DNA of 64,000 nucleotides from Coprinellus micaceus (GCA_951394405.1 OX596339.1:2418001-2482000); one strand, 5' to 3'. Positions 1 through 11,313 are shown, counted from the first letter of the stretch. Numbers and translations: made by a program. Notes: a model not told the origin generated them from the letters alone.

Positions 1-3000
1 GCGGTTGTGGCCATGGCCGTGGTAGAGGAGGAGGAGGGGTCGCTGAAGCAATGGACGTTGAGTAAGTCATTGCTCTTTCTCTACCACTTCTCTATATCCA
101 CTTTGTGGGTATGGGCACTTCAGGTTCGACTCGTTGGTCGCCTGTTTCCGATTTGACTCGATGGTCGTTGGGGTGCCTTTCCGGTTCGACTCGCTGGTCA
201 CTGGTAGTTCCATTTACTTTGATACATATCTGACACGGGGCGAATAGTCCACCTCCCCCTTCCTCTTCACCATCAGCGCCCCAAGAGCCATTGGCCTCTC
301 CACCAACGGCCTCCTCTCCCTTGGCTCCCCAACAGCTGTTGGTCCTTACCACCAGCAGTGAAGGCCACAGCAACTCGTTCGTCGCTCCGCCCATCGTAGA
401 GGGTAGTCAAGCACCATCCTTGGTCCCTCGTCCCCGCCCCCGCGCTGTTGTTCCTGGTTCTACCAACAGGGTGTCCACCACACCCACCATGGCGAGGACA
501 CCATCCCCTGCCCCTCGTCCAATCGCCCTTTTGACACCGGAAAACCAGTGCCGTGGGCCCATCAGCTACTTCTCCTTGAAGAGCAAGGCCTCCACCGCGA
601 CCTCCTCTCAAAATGTCGTTGCCTCTGGCCCATCGGATCATGCCGCCCTCATGGGGCGAGCCCATTCTGCTTTGGTGACGATAAGAGATTTTGGGCGTGC
701 GCTTCCAGTTGCCAGTGTTACGTGCGTGCCCCTGTGTTCTCATTACCGACACTCACTAACATCTTAGTAGGCCCAACGTCTTCAACCCCTCTGGCACAGG
801 CAAAGGAGGAACCAACAAAGACGGAACCCTGGACAGGGACGAACTGGCCTCGATGTAAGTTTTGTTTGTCATCTACCCTCGGTGCTTTGACCCTTACCAT
901 GCTGTAACAGCTCTCGTGCCGCCTCCCAAAACCTTCGGTTCTCCCCTCTTTCGGTTCTAGCCTCTTCAAAGCCGTCCGCCCTTGTCTGCCCGCCCCTCAA
1001 CGGTATTGAGGAATACCTTCCTACGTCACCGGAGATGATCCCCACCGGGGTTGTCTGGGTTCAAAGCAGCCGCTGTGACCCCAAGCCCGATCCAGAGAAC
1101 TACAACCCCAATCCAACCCACCAGATCTCCCCTCGGCCCGTCCGACTTGTGCCCATCAAGGATCACTATCGAGGGATGAAGTTCGAGTACTACACGAACT
1201 TCATGTCCTGGTGGAACGCTGAGCTGAAGCGCTGGTGCAGGATGCCTACGGGCTTCTATCCCCATGGATGGAATTGGTCATGCGTTGGGTTGAGGAAGAC
1301 CCGAGAAGTGTACATGTATGCTACTATCAAGTGCTGGGAGCTTCGGGGTGGAGAGGGCGAGGCCCCCTCCGTGGATTCATACCTTATTGTCCCTTACCAT
1401 GATATGAGCGACTCCGACGCCTCCCCTCCTGCCTCCCCTCCTGCTCCTGTCTCAGCCCTTGCTCGTGGTGCTCCCCCCACCTCCGCCCACCTCCGCCCCG
1501 CCACTCGGTCTGTTCACCCCTCCGGCGCGCCTTCTGCCACCACCACCTCACCATCTGCACGCCCAGTTCGATCTAACCGCTCAGTTCTCCCGTCTCGCTT
1601 CAAGGAATTCCAACATGTCGACGAAGATGGAGAGGAGGGTACTGAGGATGATGGAGAGTACGAGGACGAAGACAATCCCGATTACTTCGACGACTTCGAC
1701 GATGACTACGCTCTTGCGAAGGATGTTGAGGACCTGCTAGGCGTGCAAGGAGGTGGTAAGAGGAGGCAATCCGCCAACGATGAAAGTCCCGAACAACCAC
1801 AGAAGCGGATCCGATCATCGAGGATGCGCTTCTGGGATGATGAACCCGAGCTCACACCTCCCCCCGCTGCTCAACCCACCCTCAACCTGTTCCCAAGCGA
1901 CAATGAGGATGAACACCCCGCTCCGTCGAAGGCCGGCAAGGGCAAGGCTGGGGTTCCCACTTCCGATGAGGGTGAGGATGAGCTAACTCCTCCACCTCGT
2001 TCGGGCAAGGGCAAGGCTCCAGCCCACATTTCTGACGAGGAGGAGGACGAACAAGTTCCTCAACCTTCCTTGAACAAAGGGAAGGCTTGGGCCACCCTCG
2101 ACGACGACGACGAACTTGGCATCGACGACGACGACCTCGGTATTGACGACGACGATGGTGCCCGCCTCCTAGGCAGCTTACCCCGATCACTCCCTGCCTT
2201 CAACGCAGACCTTTTACGGGCACAGAAGTACACTGAGGCCCAGATCCAAGAGTTCCGCACCCTCTACGACGCGATGATAAGCACCTGTACAGCACTTGGC
2301 AAAAATATTCAGACTATCCTCCAAGCCTTAGGCTTGACGATTGCCTTCTCGAAGTCCATCAACGCCTTCAACATCTTCGAGGCCTGGTTGAAGTGGCAGC
2401 CCGATACCCCCAACTGTGAGCCTCTTCTTCTTTGATTCAATTATGTACTGATGGGTCTCGTCCTCGTAACAGTCAGCGGTCGCACTGAGTTTGTTGCATA
2501 CGCAAAGGAGAAGTACCGCCCTTATAAGTACAAGACCCTGTCGCAGGAGGACAAGGATGCCCTAACTGACCAGTGGCAAATCGAGACGCTACATTACCTG
2601 GAAAAGAATGGGAATGGGGGTTTGGGTTCCACAGAGATGCCAGCTGTCCAGGTCGTTAGAAAGCTTGGTCGCCAGCTTCAAGAACTTGTGAGTTTTACTT
2701 CCTATTGTTCTGCCTTTCTCAACAACTCACCTCCTTCCCCAGTGCGGAGCCCTTAGTCGAACAACAAGTGTTGATCTTATCTGCCTCGTGCTCTCGCGGG
2801 ACCGGACCGCCCGCCAATGCTCCACCATATATACGTCATCCGACACGGTTCGTGCCATCGCCGCTCGTCACTCCGTCCCTATGCATGAAATGCTCAACCG
2901 TATCAACAATGCCTTGGGGTGAGTTTCAACTTCCATTTTTGCCTTCCATATGTAGCTGACCATGCTTAGTGCCATGGAGGATGGCATCTTAAAGCCAGAC

Positions 3001-4717
3001 ACCATCTCCCTGCAAGATGTTCTCGTTTCCGCTACGAACGATATCAGCCACATGGCTGCAGCAGAGCGCGAAGACCAGCAACCTCCCCCATATCAATCTC
3101 AAGCGCCTCATGTCACCCAGCCTCCCCAGGTTCCTGCTACTATCCCCACTGTTCGAGCTGGTCAGAACTTGGTAGACCTCCGATACCTGGTCGCCCACTA
3201 TCCTGACGAGGCATTCTGGATTAAGAAGGTCACTGAATCTAACAAGGACCTCTACCGCTGCCACTGCTGCTTCAAGTTCCAAGGCGATTTTTGTATGTAT
3301 TATTTCCATTAATATCCCTCTCTGTTTAGGTCGCTGACAAGCTGACAGGTGTTCTCGTTGACAAGCCCTCGTTTGGCAACTTCTGGAAGAAGTTTTCAGA
3401 GCTGATGATTGAGCACAAGGTCGTCTTCCGACACTGGCCGGCTTGGATTCTTGCCCCCGGAAGTCCCAACTTCCAGATCAACCACCTCCCTGCCGAGTTC
3501 GTCTGTGACGTCTACCGTGGGTGGCGGTACGACAACGCTGTCAACCCCATCCCCTACTTTGAGTTTTGGTCTCAAGGTAGGTTCCATTTTCATGAGCGTT
3601 TATCCACCCATTCACATGGCCTGTAGATGATCAGGATCTGGATCGCTGTGACCCCCGATTCCGGGATGTCATCATCTGCATGGGTCACGATGAGCAGGGG
3701 GGCCAGGTCCCCCTTCTCCGTGTCAGGGACTCGCCCCTTGTCCTCCGTGAAATCGCCACCGAAATAATCGACCGCACCCACAACGAGAACACGGACGACC
3801 CCCCTCTTCAGCGTGCGCGTGAACGGCGAGCCGCCATAGAGGCACTCATCGAGGAGATGAAGTCGGCTCCTCCTGCAGCTTCCACCTCTACGGGCACCTC
3901 CTCTCACGCCGTGCCATCCTCACGCACCGCTACTGCCTCCAACGCCGTTGCTTCCCGTACCGCTGCGACCTCGAACACCATTGCTTCCTCTTCCCGTACC
4001 GCTGCGACCTCCAACGCTGTGGCGTCCTCTTCCCATACCGCTGGGTCCTCCAATGCCGTTGCATCCTCTTCCCGCACTCCCGCATCCTCTTCCCGCACTC
4101 CCGCATCCTCTTCCTGCACTCCCACATCCTCTTCCCGCACTCCCGCATCATCCTCTAACACTGCCGCCCCTTCTTCCCACACTCTCGTGTTCACCTCCAC
4201 CATCCCCCCATCGTCTCGCACCAGTCGGTCATCCACCACCCTCCCTACTGCGCCATCTTCTGCTCGTGTCGAGGGCTCAAACATTGACCGGTCCGTTCTG
4301 GCAAGTCTCACTGCGGCGGTCGACAAGGTTCGCGAACCAGGGCCTTCTCGTCATGCTGAGCGCCCAGCGGAGCACGCAGGTCCTCGTGTCACCACGTTGC
4401 CGGCGGCCTCACATGTCGGCCCCCAGCCTGCCACGTCTCAAGACCGTCAAGATGATCGTGACCGCGACAGGTCTCGTCGTGACCGTGACCACTCACGGGA
4501 TTGCCAACGCCGTCGGGAGGCCTCCCCACATCGTAGGGATGATCGCCGTCGTCGATCAAGGTCTCTGAGGCGTACAGCCTCCTGCTCTCGCTCTCCCTCT
4601 CGTGACCGTCGTCACCGCCGCCACCGACAGCGTTCCTATTCAGCTGATTACTCTGATCGCTCATATCACTCCCCGGATCGTCATCGCCGTTCCCGCCGTC
4701 ACTATGATTATGACTAG
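1..4717 (+). CDS. Host gene, unknown function; 5'-partial, nine exons, Ser/Arg-rich C-terminus
   Basis: I reconstructed exons <1-61, 248-721, 768-854, 911-2415, 2473-2687, 2743-2918, 2970-3292, 3349-3576 and 3627-4717. All junctions are GT...AG and the reading frame holds through every one, giving about 1385 codons from base 3. The first intron (186 bp) is the least certain; the others are 46-57 bp. The upstream exon is open to the window edge (Gly/Arg-rich), so the start is missing. The protein has a Pro/Ser-rich N-terminal half, strongly acidic Asp/Glu runs (around 1615-1710 and 2095-2155) and a globular-looking middle part. A CHCCFKF stretch lies near 3260-3285. A Ser/Ala/Thr-rich segment follows, and then an RS/RD-rich tail (about 4440-4717) like those of RNA-processing factors. 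I do not recognise the family. It is the only host gene seen, and no transposase or reverse-transcriptase motif is present. Confidence 0.75.
4061..4144 (+). repeat. 21-bp coding minisatellite in the host gene
   Basis: Four consecutive 21-base units plus a partial fifth encode a seven-residue Ser/Arg/Thr/Pro/Ala repeat. The unit is a multiple of three, so copy-number change would keep the frame. Looser Ser/Ala/Thr repeats of the same flavour extend upstream from about 3900. Confidence 0.85.
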
Positions 4718-5465
4718 TTTAGTGGACTCAGCCTGTCTCTCCCCTCCAAAAGTATCAAGTAATATCACCCCTCCCCTCCTTGTAATTCCTGCCTGCCCTC
4801 CTATATCCGTTTCCCCTTACTATCTTCTTATTTCCCCCCTCCCCCTCGTTCCTTTCCCATCACTTCTCCCCTCCCCCCTCACTCATTCTTGCTCTGGTGT
4901 TCTTATTAATGTGCCCCTTCGAGGCTGAACTAAAAGTATGTAACCCGTAGACCGCCAATTGATCTTTTTGCCTGTACAAATTCCGCATAAAAGAATGAAC
5001 TTGACTTGATTCGAACCCACGTCCGCTTGACTCGTGGCGCGCCTGAAATAATTTTGTGACTCTATTAAGACCGATATAGAAAGTGTATTGTCTTGTATAG
5101 ATTTTTGTTACGTCTTGTATTGATGGGCGCTTGGTGGGATGATGGGCGCTACTCACAGGACAAAACCCAAGCCTCAATGGCTCAGCAGTAAGTTGCACTT
5201 CTGTTGCACGCTGGCTTGCTTCAATCTTCAATTCTGGCATTAATGTTTAATGAATACAAATGCTTTGATTGGAGATTGAAGCATCCCAGTGTGCATCTCA
5301 GTCTTTTTGTCTTGATCATTAACTTAACTTAACTTAGTTTTTCTTTTCTTGTACCAATTCTCCTTTGTATACTCTGAGTTATCCCTTTAAGAAAGCAAGA
5401 ATAAGGACCACTTTATTCACTGCAGTGTCTATTCCTTTACATGTTCTTATAAATGAGTCATCCCA
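4718..5465. other. Intergenic 3' flank of the host gene, no gene seen
   Basis: A pyrimidine-rich stretch (4735-4900) is followed by AT-rich DNA. Short open frames here lack coding character. A tRNA B-box-like word on the minus strand near 5012-5022 does not belong to a foldable tRNA. No terminator or promoter could be assigned. Confidence 0.5.
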
Positions 5466-6508
5466 AAGGTGGCCACTTCTGTTGGCACTAGTGTCCGGCA
5501 ATTTCATTCACTTTTTCAGGGCACTGCCGCATAAATTACATCCAACTCACCGGGGCCTTTTTGAATATTCAATTTTGCCCTGTAAAATTGAACGACCGCC
5601 CGTTCAATCCCCTGTGGCAGAATATTCACATTTTCAAAATTGGGTGGTGGGTGTGAATGTAGGCCTATTCAAATAGACAGGGCACCTCATTTCAAAAATT
5701 TCCGGCAACTGTTCCCTGTGTATTTGTTATTTGATGGGGGATCATTCGCACATCAAACCTGTTTGTAATCACCATTTCTGGCATCAAAAATTTGCGGAGA
5801 CCCTGCCAAGTGGACTCAAATTAATTCAATTACTAAATCGGGCAGGCACAGGCCTCATCTGCCGTGGGAATAGGGTTGATAGACTCAACCACCCTGGCAA
5901 TGGGACTTGGCAAGTTTAAGTCCGCATTGTCACTGAAAGTTAATAGACATTAAGTACAAATAGTGTACAAACATAGTGCGCGACTACTCATTTAGGCCCG
6001 GCATATGTGATACCTTCTATATTGGGAATATTCACCTTGCCGGACAATTTTGAATGTTCTTCAGAATTGTGAAATATCATGTTGCCAAGTGTTTTTTTGC
6101 ATCCCTTTCCTTTTTAGGAAAATGACATGTTGCCAGACAATTTTGAAGATGCGCGAACACACTGGACCGCATTTTCCAAAAATGGAAAATTCATCTTGCC
6201 ACAAAAATTTGAATGCCACCTGTACCAGACATGTATTGATTGCCAGGCAAATTTGAATGGGGTCTATATTGGGAAAGTATCAATTGCCACAGAAATTTGA
6301 ATGCCATCCGTATTTGGAAGCTCTGAGTTGCCGGACATATTTGAAAAAATGAATTTGGCTGCCACCAGGGATTGAACACGCAGCCATTCAATTTTACCAG
6401 AAATATTTGAATATTCAAAATGGCCCGGTGATTTGGATGTAATTTACGTGGCAGTGCCCTGGAAACTTCACATATATTGCCGGACACCACCCCTGTTGGT
6501 GGCACCTG
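5466..6508. mobile_element. FB3: inverted-repeat (foldback/MITE-like) element, non-coding
   Basis: The sequence at about 5466-5710 reappears inverted at about 6300-6508. Shared blocks include GTGTCCGGCAAT, TAAATTACATCCAA, TTTTTGAATATTCAA and GTTCAATCCC. The arms are imperfect, so the insertion looks old. The interior repeats a word of the form TTGCCRGACAAATTTGAATG, with variants near 6037, 6130, 6196, 6239, 6283 and 6330. No transposase frame is present and I could not define a target duplication, so superfamily and exact ends are open. Confidence 0.65.
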
Positions 6509-7390
6509 TGAGGGAGATCAAGGGGGAGGTGGGAAATTCCAGGGAGGACATGGAAGGGGGAAGGTGGGAAATTCCAGGGAGAAGGCAAAGGACTCCATGT
6601 TGGAGGCATAAAATTCAGTAAATGCCACACACAAAAATGGATTTGCAAACAGTTCAAGAACAGTTGGTCATAATAAATCCCAGTGGTTGATTTGATCAAC
6701 TTGAATAATGTTCTGTGTGACTCAGTCCTTGGTACAAAGGTGAATGTAGTAGTTTTTATTGTTTTTGAAATGGATTGCACAGGTAGGTGGTTCACATGCT
6801 GGAAAAACAATAAGAGAGTCTGTATCCTGAATGGGTATACAGAGGGGCCAGAAGGAAGAGAAAAAAAGAGGAGGACCCCGGACACCCTGTGACTGTGACA
6901 GGGAACTGGGTACTGTACCAAGTTCCAGGGTACAGGGAAATCCCAGGGGGAATGGGTATGGGAAGAGCCAGGTGGGAAGGGCAGGCGGATCTGTCCCTAT
7001 TTCCAGCACCTCAAAGGGCCTGTCGGGAGACAATTTCCTGAGCCTTAGAGGGGCCTTTTCCCATGTGACTGAGGTGCCTGGATCACTCAACGTGACAGCC
7101 TCCCCACATTCACCGAACACCGACCCACAGGATGGGGCTTTGCTTCAATATCAGCTTGGAATAGTGTAAAGAGGTCAGAAAAACAATACTGGACACTATA
7201 TGAGCAATATTTACCCCTTATTGTGGCAGTACAGGTCCATGCATTTAAAAATTAAAGTATTACAGTCATGGATGAGTATAGGTGAGATCAGTGGGAGTAC
7301 CAGGAAAGGTGGTGGGAGTGGATCAGTGGGACCACAATGCACAGTGGGCCATAGTCCCACTTGCAATGTGATAGAGATTCTGAGGCTTTA
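6509..7390. other. Non-coding spacer, no gene recognised
   Basis: Purine-rich DNA with a short direct repeat (GGTGGGAAATTCCAGGGA near 6528 and 6562). Open frames are short, overlap on both strands and lack conserved motifs. It may be further degraded transposon sequence, but nothing supports a specific assignment. Confidence 0.5.
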
Positions 7391-7546
7391 TGTTATGCTT
7401 TGCTTCACACCTACGCACTGCTACTATATCCTTTTCTCTGACTTAGTTATATTTGTGACTCATAGCAACTTGCTGCATAGCTATGCAGCATTGTTTACTA
7501 TTACGCAGCTACTTTTGACTCATAGCAACTCGCCGCATAGCCTTAC
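7391..7546 (+). repeat. Possible degraded Ty3/gypsy-type LTR fragment
   Basis: The start TGTTATGCTTTGCTTCACA matches the start of the solo LTR at 35235 except for two C-to-T changes at CpG positions. The GACTCATAGC words seen inside that LTR also occur here (about 7459 and 7517). The fragment is cut off by the copia-2 LTR at 7547. Confidence 0.45.
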
Positions 7547-7928
7547 TGTAAAACGATGCAAGTACAGCCCACTGTAAGTGGGAGAGTTCAATGTTGGATT
7601 GAAAGTGAGTAAGGTATACAAGATATGCACCTGTAAGTGGGGAGAGTTCAATGGGGACTCACCCACTTACAGTGTGGACTATATACTGTGGAGAACAATG
7701 AATAACCTATATGCAGAACAATAGGAAAGAACAATAGACATTCCATAAGTAGAGAACAATAGCAGTGAATGGAGATAAGATGGAGATAAGAGGACAATAA
7801 GTGCAAGTATAATGGGAATAATACAAGGCGGTTGTTGTTCTCTGTAGAACAATAGAAGATAAGTAAAATGTTTGAAATAGAGGTATTCTTTGTAGAGATA
7901 GAGTTGACATGAGCATTGTCTTCCAACA
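7547..7928 (-). repeat. Copia-2 3' LTR (minus orientation)
   Basis: Reads TGTTGGAAGAC...GTTTTACA on the minus strand, with TG...CA ends. It is matched in opposite orientation by 10991-11313 and in part by 13057-13146. A polypurine tract (RC of CACCCCCCCTCA, about 7926-7937) lies immediately inside, as expected next to a 3' LTR. Length is about 382 bp, against 323 bp for the opposite-strand copy. The difference includes an internal stretch around 7557-7650. Confidence 0.85.
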
Positions 7929-8465
7929 CCCCCCCTCAATGTAATGTCTCTGTATCTACTTGAGTCCAAGAGCAAGTTGATGACGTTCAACAGCAGGTTT
8001 GGGTAAAGGTTTAGTAAATATATCAGCAATCATATCGGTAGGAGATAAAAAGTGAACAGTAATGTCGCCTCACTTGATAGTATCCCGAATCCAATGCATC
8101 TTTATATTGATGTGCTTCATTCAACTGTGGAGCTCTGGGTTCTGGAGAACCTTGAGTGCAGATTGGTTGTTGACCATGAGTGGTGAGGGAGTAGAGACAT
8201 CATGACCAAGTTCCTTCAGGAGTGTGCACATCCAGATGATGTCCCTTCCAGCGCTCGATGCAGAGACATACTCTGCCTCTGTTGAGGAGTCTGCCACTGT
8301 CGATTGCTTCTTTGCCGACCAACTAACAGCTCCCGATCCCATTTTAATGACAAATCCAGATGTGGATCATCGCGTGTCAAGGCAACCAGCATGATCTGTG
8401 TTGCTGTATGCTTAGAAGAGTTCTGAAGACATCTTGCTACCATTGTTATGATAGGTAAGCTTCAG
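7929..8465 (-). pseudogene. Copia-2 pol C-terminus: RNase H remnant
   Basis: The minus strand encodes the copia RNase H signature: GSGAVSWSAKKQSTVADSS, TEAEYVSASSAGRDIIWM, then NNQSALKVLQNPELH and MKHINIKMHWIRDTI. It ends in the conserved copia tail ADIFTKPLP...HQLALGLK just before the polypurine tract. The frame carries at least two stops (after PELHS and after DTIK) and one frame change near 8340. The usual DNQSA Asp is Asn. It was one piece with 9232-9297 and 10877-10990 before the SINE-like and Tc1 insertions split it. Confidence 0.85.
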
Positions 8466-9231
8466 GGGGTGTGGTGGTGTAGCGGGCACCACCGCCAACC
8501 TGCCTGCCACTGCACACCCCCTGGCAGGCACCAGCTTCTAGCTGTCAAGGTGCTGGGTTCTACCCTAACCAGAGGCAGGATAAAGGCTACCACAAGGCCA
8601 GACATGTTTCACACTTCCCCCACAAACCAACAGTTCCCATTAGGCCAACGTGACACCTTTCACAAACCTCACCCTCACATCCACGCCATCAGTCCCAATA
8701 AGGAAACTCAGCACACTGGCATTCAAGCAGTAAACCGGCATGGTCCCAGTCTTGCATCCCAAGCGGACCACCAAATCCGGAACTGGGCGGTGGCAGGACC
8801 TCAAGAGTGTGGGCTGGAACGCAAGACAAAGACCAGTGTGGGCCTTGTCACCCCACAGCCAGTCACAACAGGGATGAAGACAGTTGAGGGGCGATGCAGA
8901 ATGAGGGTTTGGGTGGACACAAGGTACTGTGTTCCAATGACGCGGTTACATCAGACTGGGCTGGGGCGGAGTTACTGGATTAGGAGACAATAGTGGGGGT
9001 GTATGGAGGGTAGGCGAAGAGGTGACAATCAGCAACTGGCAGGAACCTGATACAGTTATGGACGGACATTATACCCTTGCCACAAGGCAACACAAGTAAC
9101 TGCTCATGGCAAAACTGGGGCAAATGATGGTTAATGGCACACATCAGGTAGATCCTACGTAAAGTAATTCTCCCACATTGGTAGATTCCAGGTGGAAGGT
9201 AAACACGGATTAAAAAAAAAAAAAAAAAAAA
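8466..9231 (+). mobile_element. SINE-like retroelement with tRNA-type head and poly(A) tail
   Basis: This ~766-bp stretch interrupts copia-2 RNase H and ends in about 20 A (9212-9231). It is bordered by related 13-bp sequences (8453-8465 and 9230-9242, ten of thirteen identical) that look like a decayed target duplication. The head resembles a Pol III promoter: TAGCGGGCACC near 8482 (weak A box) and GGTTCTACCC near 8552 (weak B box). It encodes nothing recognisable. Length is large for a SINE, so a chimeric SINE or other 5'-truncated retrotransposed RNA is possible. Confidence 0.6.
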
Positions 9232-9297
9232 GTGAGGTTCAGATCCTTGGTCCCCTTGAGGTAACAGAATAGGTGCTTGACTGCTTTCCAATGCATA
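9232..9297 (-). pseudogene. Copia-2 pol fragment (RT to RNase H junction)
   Basis: The minus strand encodes MHWKAVKHLFCYLKGTKDLNL, the conserved copia segment linking reverse transcriptase to RNase H. It is bounded by the poly(A) of the SINE-like insert on one side and by the TA target of the Tc1 element on the other. Confidence 0.85.
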
Positions 9298-10874
9298 CAG
9301 TGGCGATCAAAAGTATTGCACAGCCACCCGCCTCGCGACTTTTGACTGCCTCGCGCTCGACACATGGCCCCTGGCCCTACAGTAAAATACAATTAATGTA
9401 ACGTAGAACGTGGGGCATGTGGCCACGTGAGATAAATCAAAATCGATTGGAAGGACCATCTGCAATCGGTTGTTCAACATGAGGATTGGGTGTGCATTTC
9501 TTATGCTCACCCTGATGAGTGCGAGTTATGTATATATAGTAGGGCAACGGGTAGCCGGCAAATTACAAAAATATTCCAACACATCCCCCTCTATATGGCC
9601 TACACCTCACCATGCAAAGTGGTCCGTGTCTTTGAACTCAAGAGCCAGGGCCGGACCAACTCTTCCATCGCCACCCAACTTGGTATTCATCACTCCACCG
9701 TAGGCCGAATTCTCAAGGATCCGAACTGGAAGGCCAATCCACATTACCGTGCACCCAAATCTGGTCGCGCTTTGAAGCTAGATGAACGGGATGTCCGCAT
9801 TGCTGCCAGAGATCTTTCAGCAACACGGGTTTTTAATGCCACCGAGGTCGCCAAGACACTATTTCCAGGTGTCTCTCGCATGACAGTAGCACATCGCCTC
9901 AAGGCATATGGGCTGGTGTGCAGGGTACGCAGGAAGCGTCCCTACATATCCCCACCCAATATACTCAAACGGAGGGGATGGGGGTTCCAGTACCGGAATT
10001 TCACACAGGAGGACTGGGACAGGGTGATCTTCTCGGATGAATCAAAATTCCTACTCTTCAAGTCTGATGGTCGCCAGTATTGCTGGAGGAGGCCAAGTGA
10101 AGCCTTCGATCCACGTTTCACCCTGAAGAACATTAAACACGGTGCAGGAAATATCATGGTGTGGGGGTGTATTACTTCGAAGGGGATGGGCAGGCTGATT
10201 AGGGTTGATGGGATCATGGATGCTCCTGCATACGTCAAGATACTGAAGGATGGGCTTCTCGGAACCCTGAAGGACTACAGGATCAAGTGCACAGGAAAGA
10301 AGAACTTTATTTTCCAGCAGGACAACGATCCCAAGCACACTTCTCGCCTTGCAACCCAGTTTTTCCTGAAAAAGAAGATCAATAAGCTCTCCTGGCCACC
10401 CTCATCACTGGATATGAGCATCATCGAACTCGTCTGGGACCAGATCAACATACATTTACATGCACGTGAGAAGCTTCCGACCAACAAGGATCAATTGTGG
10501 GAAGCACTGCAGGAGGAGTGGGCGAATTTTCCCCTTGAAAATCTACGGACCCTCTATGATAGCTTACCATGCCGGATTGAGGTGTTGCTTAAGGCCAGGG
10601 GCCATCAGACTAAATACTAATTTTTACTTTTCTAATCAGCCTTATCGCACTTGAGTTACAGGGGTAGTTGTAGGCACCTTGCTGATGAGCAAAAGTACTG
10701 CACAGGGGCTTTTTCTCTTGGTGCGCAATTTGCGGGCCTATCTAACTGTGAAATATACCCTTTTATATGATGAATGTATTATATATATACTACATTCATA
10801 CCCTAATTTTTTTCCAGCCCAGTGGCCCAGTGCTGCCCACCGAGGTGGCTGTGCAATACTTTTGAGCGCCACTG
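9298..10874 (+). mobile_element. Tc1/mariner transposon, apparently complete
   Basis: Terminal inverted repeats start CAGTGGCGATCAAAAGTATT on the left. The right end is the complement with one mismatch (...AATACTTTTGAGCGCCACTG). The TIR is about 31 bp. The element is flanked by TA dinucleotides (9296-9297 and 10875-10876), the Tc1 target duplication, and contains one long transposase frame. It sits inside copia-2 reverse transcriptase, whose coding sequence resumes on both sides. Confidence 0.95.
9595..10620 (+). CDS. Tc1-family transposase (DD34E)
   Basis: A 341-residue protein, typical Tc1 size. It opens with a paired/HTH-like DNA-binding region (FELKSQGRTNSSIATQLGIH, residues ~15-35) followed by a second HTH (VSRMTVAHRLKAYG). 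The catalytic core shows VIFSDESKF (first Asp), QQDNDPKHTS (second Asp) and SSLDMSIIELVWD (Glu). There are 34 residues between the second Asp and the Glu, the Tc1 DD34E spacing. The usual GxVWGxxxxxG strand is present (MVWGCITSKGMG). I chose the ATG at 9595 because the preceding in-frame codons from 9490 do not look like transposase. No stop or frameshift is visible, so the copy could be active. Confidence 0.9.
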   Translation: MAYTSPCKVVRVFELKSQGRTNSSIATQLGIHHSTVGRILKDPNWKANPHYRAPKSGRALKLDERDVRIAARDLSATRVFNATEVAKTLFPGVSRMTVAHRLKAYGLVCRVRRKRPYISPPNILKRRGWGFQYRNFTQEDWDRVIFSDESKFLLFKSDGRQYCWRRPSEAFDPRFTLKNIKHGAGNIMVWGCITSKGMGRLIRVDGIMDAPAYVKILKDGLLGTLKDYRIKCTGKKNFIFQQDNDPKHTSRLATQFFLKKKINKLSWPPSSLDMSIIELVWDQINIHLHAREKLPTNKDQLWEALQEEWANFPLENLRTLYDSLPCRIEVLLKARGHQTKY

Positions 10875-10876
10875 TA

Positions 10877-10990
10877 GATCTGGGATTGGAGTTGTATTGG
10901 GCTAGTTTGGCGACACCATAGGCAATGTCAGGGCACGTCACAATTGCAAGGTATATTAGAGTGCTGATGGTGTTCATGTATGGAACATTC
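10877..10990 (-). pseudogene. Copia-2 reverse transcriptase fragment
   Basis: The minus strand encodes NVPYMNTISTLIYLAIVTCP followed by DIAYGVAKLAQYNSNP, the standard end of copia RT. It is continuous across the Tc1 insertion with 9232-9297. The fragment ends abruptly at an LTR of the opposite orientation (10991). Most of RT, integrase and protease are missing. Confidence 0.85.
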
Positions 10991-11313
10991 TGTTAGAAGA
11001 CAATGCTCATGTCAACTCTATCTCTACAAAGAATACCTTTATTTCAAACATTTTACTTATCTTCTATTGTTCTACAGAGAACAACAACCGCCTTGTATTA
11101 TTCCCATTATACTTGCACTTATTGTCCTCTTATCTCCATCTTATCTCCATTCACTGCTATTGTTCTCTACTTATGGAATGTCTATTGTTCTTTCCTATTG
11201 TTCCACATATAGGTTATCTATTGTTCTCCACAGTATATGGTCCACACTGTAAGTGGGTGAATCCCCATTGAACTCTCCCCACTTACAGTGGGTCATACTT
11301 GCATTGTTTTACA
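10991..11313 (+). repeat. Copia-2 LTR (plus orientation)
   Basis: TGTTAGAAGAC...TTGTTTTACA, an inverted copy of the 7547-7928 LTR. It is followed directly by a primer-binding site and leader, so it is a 5' LTR of a second, otherwise lost copy. That copy is cut off at 11404. Confidence 0.85.

Noticed and set aside
3904..4326. 140-codon minus-strand frame opposite the host gene
   Set aside because: Shadow of the plus-strand Ser/Thr/Ala-rich repeat exon; no independent evidence.
4990..5050. Possible tRNA on the minus strand (GGGTTCGAATC word)
   Set aside because: The T-arm stem does not pair and no acceptor, D or anticodon arms could be drawn around it.
8448..8993. 181-codon frame in the SINE-like insert
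   Set aside because: No conserved domain, begins at the insertion edge and covers the Pol III promoter-like head; judged non-coding.
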